The translations under genes were made by a program, and so were the position numbers. A stretch of DNA of 11,274 nucleotides from Acidobacteriota bacterium (lineage in GTDB: Bacteria > Acidobacteriota > Blastocatellia > Pyrinomonadales > Pyrinomonadaceae): NCBI GenBank assembly GCA_029862725.1, contig JAOTWT010000053.1, positions 1-11,274 on the forward strand, given 5' to 3'. Shown piece by piece: positions 7,128-11,274 of this stretch. Under the pieces are notes generated by a model, which worked only from the letters and a program-made list of their open reading frames with translations, ran no database searches and was not told the DNA's origin. Position 1 is the stretch's first letter; the number at the start of each line of letters is the position of its first letter.

Positions 7128-7781
7128 TTAAGCAAAACCAAGGGATCTCAGTTTTTCCATCGTGACCCCTTCTCGATTGCTGTCCTTTTCCGTCTTATGC
7201 GTCAGGAGCCTTTCGACGTACTTTGCAATGATATCGACCTCAAGATTTACTGGAGCCCCCGGTTCGAGCTTAGAGAAGTTGGTCACGTCCCAGGTTTTTG
7301 GAATCACGGCGATGTCGAACTCGCTATCGCGCAACGCAGCGATCGTAAGCGAAACGCCTTCAACGGTTATCGATCCTTTATAAACCAGGTAACGGGAAAG
7401 CTCTTTGGAAAAAGAGACCGTTACCGTCCAAAAATCACCGGTCTGAACTGCGCTTTCAAATCTGCCCCTGCCATCGACGTGTCCCTGAACGATATGACCG
7501 CCAAGCCGGGTTGTCGGCGTAACAGCCCTTTCCAGATTTACAGGCGAACCAACCAGGAGGCCGCCGAGCGTCGAACGGTCAAGGGTTTCTTGCGAAAGAT
7601 CGGCTTCAAAACCAACGGCGGTGATATTCAGGGCCGTCAGGCAGACTCCGTTGACTGCGATCGACTCTCCATCGAGCGCTCCTTCTACGACTTTTTCGGC
7701 CGCAAAGGCAAGCCTCGCACCCGATTCACATTCGGTGACGGTAACGACACTACCGAGTTCCTCGATTATTCCAGTAAACAT
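7128..7781 (-). CDS. ribE: Riboflavin synthase, alpha subunit
   Basis: This enzyme dismutates two molecules of 6,7-dimethyl-8-ribityllumazine to riboflavin and the pyrimidinedione precursor, the last step of riboflavin synthesis in the cytoplasm. The protein has 217 residues, typical length, starting MFTGIIEE as nearly all family members do. Upstream in-frame codons, including those to 7847, are rejected for that reason. It consists of two similar lumazine-binding beta-barrels: the first carries VNGVCLT (43-49, with the conserved cysteine at 47), the second GGHIVQGHVDG (94-104) and VEGVSLT (140-146). A short lysine- and glutamate-rich tail follows. GAGGG at 7793-7789 lies seven bases upstream. 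It follows the fused oxidoreductase gene by 43 bases, so the two are probably cotranscribed. No FMN riboswitch is seen, and no other rib gene is adjacent. Confidence 0.96.
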   Translation of the reverse strand: MFTGIIEELGSVVTVTECESGARLAFAAEKVVEGALDGESIAVNGVCLTALNITAVGFEADLSQETLDRSTLGGLLVGSPVNLERAVTPTTRLGGHIVQGHVDGRGRFESAVQTGDFWTVTVSFSKELSRYLVYKGSITVEGVSLTIAALRDSEFDIAVIPKTWDVTNFSKLEPGAPVNLEVDIIAKYVERLLTHKTEKDSNREGVTMEKLRSLGFA

Positions 7782-7788
7782 TTTCCTT

Positions 7789-7793
7789 CCCTC
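7789..7793 (-). promoter_or_regulatory. Ribosome binding site of ribE
   Basis: GAGGG on the minus strand ends seven bases before ATG 7781, inside the 43-base gap after the oxidoreductase stop. It supports the MFTGI start over upstream in-frame codons. A second purine stretch, AAGGA (7788-7784), is too close to the ATG to be the main site. Confidence 0.65.
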
Positions 7794-7824
7794 TATCGAA
7801 AAAGCAGCAAGAGTATGTGTGCTC

Positions 7825-10800
7825 TCAGGCCGCGGATTCCGCCGCATCGCCGATCACACTCTCTAGCCACATATTTGAGAGCTTCTCCTGGATCGAATTG
7901 GCACGCAGCCTGTCGTTCAGGTTCTTGAAGTCCACAAAGTCAAGATTCTGGTCCTGGTTAAAGCATGAAAAAACAAACACTTCCTCGCCGGTATGCGGGT
8001 TGACGTGGCGTTGGAGGCACTGCGCACATACCTCCTTCATCATGCACTGCATAGGAGAGTTTATCGAACCGATCGCGGTATGTTTCTCTTTAAGATAGGG
8101 CTGAAGCGATGAGTACCTCGCTTCCTTTACACCATTCATCATACGGTCGGAACCAATCGCAATGATCCGGTCGACTTCCTGTAAATTGACTGTCTGTTCC
8201 CCGAGTTCGCCTTTCGCATAGGCGATCATTGCCTCGACAATGTTACCGCGAAAGTGCGCATCCTGTGCGCGCCGGGGTTCAATCTCGACACCAAAGTCCG
8301 TCGCCCAAATAACCTGGTCGGTGTTGTTCTCGATTTCTTCCCGTTTGAAAAGGTCGGCACCGTCCTTGTACCCGGCAAAATAAATTACCTTGTTGTCGTT
8401 CTTGCGGAGCGCATTCGCAATCGAAAAGAGGACCGCGTTTCCAAGTCCACCGCCGGCAAGCATGATCGTCTCGTTTTTCGGTATCTCGGTCGGCGTCCCG
8501 GTCGGGCCCATCACGATCACCTCTTCACCTGCCTTCAAAAACTGGCAAAGTCTTGAAGAGGTCCCCATTTCGAGAACGATCATCGAAAGAAGGCCCTTTT
8601 CCTTGTCGGTCCACGCACCGGTCAGCGCCAGTCCCTCCATTACGAGGCGTTTGCCTTTGACTAACGGCGCTCTGGTCTCGAAATTCTGCAGCCTGTAAAA
8701 CTGTCCGGGTTCGAACTTCTTCGCCTGCAAAGGCGCCTTTACAATAACATCGACAATCGTCGGGGTCAGGCGGTCGACCTCTACGACATAGGCCCGAAGA
8801 TCCTCATCCAGGCACTCGATAAGATCGGCAAATACCTTGTCTTTTTCAACCTGCGGCAGGTTTCCCCGCTTCTCAAGCTCGGTAGCAAAAAGATCTACAA
8901 CCCTCTGGTATCCGTGTTTCGCGGAAGCCATAGCCTTGACGACGTTACCCGCAAATTGCGGGTGATTGTCGCCATAGTAGGAAATGAATTTCCCGTCTTT
9001 CTCGTACGAGGTAAAAAACCCTTGCTTAGACGGTTTCGCGTGGAATTTCCCGTCTCTGTTAGCGGAAACCTCGTGCGGCTCAAAAAACTGTCTCCATTCG
9101 TCGAGCTTGAACGTACCTGGAAATTCTTTTTCGTAGATCACATTCGGCGCGGTTCCGGCGGCGACGCAAACCGTTCTCGCCGGCATCCTGACCGATTCCC
9201 CGGTCGCGTCGAATCTACCGGTTTCAGGATTGTGCCTCAGACGTTCAAAAATAAGCGCGCGTACTGCGCTATTCTCGTCAGGTACGGCTTCGGTCGGGGT
9301 CATCAATTCCACAAACTCGATGCCTTCTTCGAGGGCCTTCTGGACTTCCTCGTGATTCAAACGGTACGCCGGTGAATCCTGGATCCGCTTTCGATACACG
9401 AGCGAAACACCGCCCCACGAACGGACGAGCGAAACCAAGTCCGGAAGTTCTCCGGCTGCCTCGGCCCGGTCGCGCTCATCTTTCACAGCTTTGCCGTGGA
9501 CGAGAAACTCCCCGAGGACTTTCTTCTCCTCTTCGTCGAATAGTTTCCAAATTGCCTCTTCACCAATCGATTCCGCGATGTCTTCGAATTTTTTGAGCGT
9601 CTTTTCGACCTGCACCGGATAGTAGGCAAAGAGCTCGGTTGCCGTGTCAATTCCGGTCAAACCGCCCCCGATCACGACCGCCGGAAGCCTGACCTGCAGA
9701 TTCGAAAGGGTGTCTTTCTTAAAGGCGCCAGTCAGCTGCAATGCCATCAGAAAATCGGATGCCTGCCTGATTCCGCGGATCAGGTTGTTCTTCATTTTGA
9801 CAATCGTGGGACGGCCGGCACCGGTCGCGATCGCGATGTGATCAAACCCGTATGCCCAGGCGTCATCTATCGTCAAAGTGCCGCCAAATCTAATACCCCC
9901 GTAAGCTCTAAAGCGTTTTCGCCGCGAAAGCATGAGCTGGAGCATCGTCAGAAAATTCTTGTCCCAGCGAACCGTGATCCCGTATTCAGAAACACCGCCG
10001 AACCCGGAAAGCACACGTTCGTCAAGATTGTCTCTTATCTCGTCAATATACTTTACGGGCCGAGGACACACCGCGCCGTTTTGACCCGTGAAATCCTCTG
10101 CCATCGGCTCGATCTTCAGCCCATCCATGCCGACGACGCCAAAACCCTCGTTCAAAAGGTAATGGGCCAGAGTGTAGCCGGCGGGTCCGAGTCCGATTAC
10201 CAGTACGTTCTTGCCGTTATACGGAAGTGCATGCGGGCGCTTGGCATTGAGTGGATTCCAGCGCGTCAGGAGCGAATAGATTTCGAATCCGTATGGAAGA
10301 TTGAGTACGTCCGTAAGGGTCGCCGTTTCAGCGAGCGGAATGTTGACGGGATCCTGCTTCTGAAAAATACAGCCCTTCATACAATCGTTGCAGATACGAT
10401 GACCCGTTCCCGCGCACATCGGGTTGTCGATCGTAACCAGTGCCAATGAACCGATGGAGTCACCTCGTTTCTTTAGCAGATGCATTTCGGAGATCTTTTC
10501 GTCAAGAGGACACCCGGCAAGAGAAATGTTAAGGGGATTCGTCCTGACCTTGCCCTCCCGATCGTGAAGACCGGTCGAACAGGAATCCTTTTCACGTTCG
10601 TGGCAGATCAGGCAATAATCGATTTCCGCGAGGGCGTCGCGCATAGTGCCCCGATGATCGGTCAGCTTGAACCCATCGCGGCGGCGCATCGTCTCTTCAG
10701 CTCCGCGCAGTCCACCGGGAAAACTGCTTCCCTCCCGCGTTATATGAACGAGGTTTTGGTAATCGAGCGGATGCGGGGTCCGGAACGCGTACCAGGGTCT

Positions 10801-11274
10801 CTTGTTAGTCTTAATAAACTCTGCCGCGGACCAGATTTCGAACATCTGAAGGACCGCTTTGATCTGGATCACCTTACCGGTGCCTTCGATTTCGGTCACA
10901 AAGGCGGTGAATACTTTGCCGAACGCCTTTTCAGCGAGACGGTCGAAAGTCTTTTCGATCTCGGCGACGGTCTTCTCGGCGGCTTTGTCCTGAACTTCGG
11001 CGGTCAACGCCTCTTCGGCGGCCAAAAGACGGGAAACGATTGTCGCGACCGCGAGTTCTTCGTCATGGACAAGAGCCTCATCAAACGAGGTATTGCGAAG
11101 CTCGCGGATCGCATGCGAGATTTCCTTGAGATTGAATCGGGCGAGCGTTTCCGGCTTGAACTTTCTGATAGCACGTCTTTGGACAAAGAACTTGTACTTC
11201 CAGATCGGGTCGTTTTTTACGATTTCGCGTTCCAACGCCTCACGCTGCTTTTCGATGTTAAAAAGGCGCGCAAT
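7825..11274 (-). CDS. Fused GltD/NfnB-like and PyrK/NfnA-like iron-sulfur flavoprotein oxidoreductase (5' partial)
   Basis: This is a predicted cytoplasmic FAD, Fe-S and NAD(P) electron-transfer enzyme. The frame is open to the right edge, so the true start may lie outside; residues are numbered from TTG 11235, giving at least 1136. Residues 1-200 are a mostly helical region I do not recognise. Cys208, 211, 219 and 242, then 274, 282, 285 and 289, resemble the paired [4Fe-4S] sites of GltD with stretched spacing. The GltD-like part follows: FAD motif VIGLGPAG near 346-353, NAD(P) motif VIGGGLTG 521-528, a roughly 75-residue charged insertion, then SPAYRLNHEEV and AAGTAPN. Residues about 810-1060 form a ferredoxin-reductase-like domain (PGQFYRL; LAGGGLGN 926-933). 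Cys1064, 1070, 1073 and 1091 form a PyrK-like [2Fe-2S] site. NfnA and NfnB are separate chains in the known bifurcating enzyme; here the halves are fused, NfnB-like first. Bifurcation itself is only a possibility. ribE follows 43 bases downstream. Confidence 0.9.
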   Translation of the reverse strand: MARLFNIEKQREALEREIVKNDPIWKYKFFVQRRAIRKFKPETLARFNLKEISHAIRELRNTSFDEALVHDEELAVATIVSRLLAAEEALTAEVQDKAAEKTVAEIEKTFDRLAEKAFGKVFTAFVTEIEGTGKVIQIKAVLQMFEIWSAAEFIKTNKRPWYAFRTPHPLDYQNLVHITREGSSFPGGLRGAEETMRRRDGFKLTDHRGTMRDALAEIDYCLICHEREKDSCSTGLHDREGKVRTNPLNISLAGCPLDEKISEMHLLKKRGDSIGSLALVTIDNPMCAGTGHRICNDCMKGCIFQKQDPVNIPLAETATLTDVLNLPYGFEIYSLLTRWNPLNAKRPHALPYNGKNVLVIGLGPAGYTLAHYLLNEGFGVVGMDGLKIEPMAEDFTGQNGAVCPRPVKYIDEIRDNLDERVLSGFGGVSEYGITVRWDKNFLTMLQLMLSRRKRFRAYGGIRFGGTLTIDDAWAYGFDHIAIATGAGRPTIVKMKNNLIRGIRQASDFLMALQLTGAFKKDTLSNLQVRLPAVVIGGGLTGIDTATELFAYYPVQVEKTLKKFEDIAESIGEEAIWKLFDEEEKKVLGEFLVHGKAVKDERDRAEAAGELPDLVSLVRSWGGVSLVYRKRIQDSPAYRLNHEEVQKALEEGIEFVELMTPTEAVPDENSAVRALIFERLRHNPETGRFDATGESVRMPARTVCVAAGTAPNVIYEKEFPGTFKLDEWRQFFEPHEVSANRDGKFHAKPSKQGFFTSYEKDGKFISYYGDNHPQFAGNVVKAMASAKHGYQRVVDLFATELEKRGNLPQVEKDKVFADLIECLDEDLRAYVVEVDRLTPTIVDVIVKAPLQAKKFEPGQFYRLQNFETRAPLVKGKRLVMEGLALTGAWTDKEKGLLSMIVLEMGTSSRLCQFLKAGEEVIVMGPTGTPTEIPKNETIMLAGGGLGNAVLFSIANALRKNDNKVIYFAGYKDGADLFKREEIENNTDQVIWATDFGVEIEPRRAQDAHFRGNIVEAMIAYAKGELGEQTVNLQEVDRIIAIGSDRMMNGVKEARYSSLQPYLKEKHTAIGSINSPMQCMMKEVCAQCLQRHVNPHTGEEVFVFSCFNQDQNLDFVDFKNLNDRLRANSIQEKLSNMWLESVIGDAAESAA

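Noticed and set aside
7790..7827. UGA readthrough of the oxidoreductase as a possible selenocysteine extension, prompted by the tRNA-Sec
   Set aside because: The readthrough frame is unlike the protein, covers the ribE ribosome binding site and enters ribE out of frame; no SECIS-like hairpin with a conserved apical loop is seen after the UGA.
6978..7928. Long plus-strand open frame opposite ribE
   Set aside because: It is antisense to riboflavin synthase, which has clear family motifs; the plus-strand translation is basic and shows no domain.

Overview
The window looks like ordinary chromosome from a mid-GC, Gram-negative-like bacterium. The large secreted M28 metallopeptidase, the dprA-topA pair and the composition fit an Acidobacteriota-type genome, but that is inference because no rRNA or other taxonomic marker is present. 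A complete selenocysteine tRNA at the left shows that the organism probably decodes UGA as Sec. No SECIS-dependent gene was recognised in the window.

Layout, left to right. (1) Bases 1-246 hold a well-formed leftward promoter that seems to drive a gene running off the left edge, and a rightward promoter for the tRNA. (2) tRNA-Sec (selC) is at 247-345. (3) A roughly 390-base stretch without a convincing gene follows. (4) A rightward series comes next: dprA (DNA uptake/recombination), topA (topoisomerase I, with its own sigma70-like promoter), a PmtA-like methyltransferase 23 bases behind topA, and a secreted M28 metallopeptidase with its own promoter, a strong ribosome binding site and a strong intrinsic terminator. 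(5) A leftward pair, convergent with the peptidase, fills the right end: a very large iron-sulfur flavoprotein fusing a GltD/NfnB-like half to a PyrK/NfnA-like half, which enters from beyond the right edge, then riboflavin synthase (ribE) 43 bases behind it.

Functionally, dprA and topA form a DNA-processing pair often found side by side in bacteria. The leftward pair couples a predicted FAD- and Fe-S-dependent electron-transfer enzyme with the last step of riboflavin synthesis. The most unusual object is the fused oxidoreductase: it has an unrecognised N-terminal region, widely spaced Fe-S cysteines, an insertion in the nucleotide-binding domain, and a C-terminal four-cysteine motif with atypical spacing. 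I see no phage, transposon, CRISPR or defence island here.
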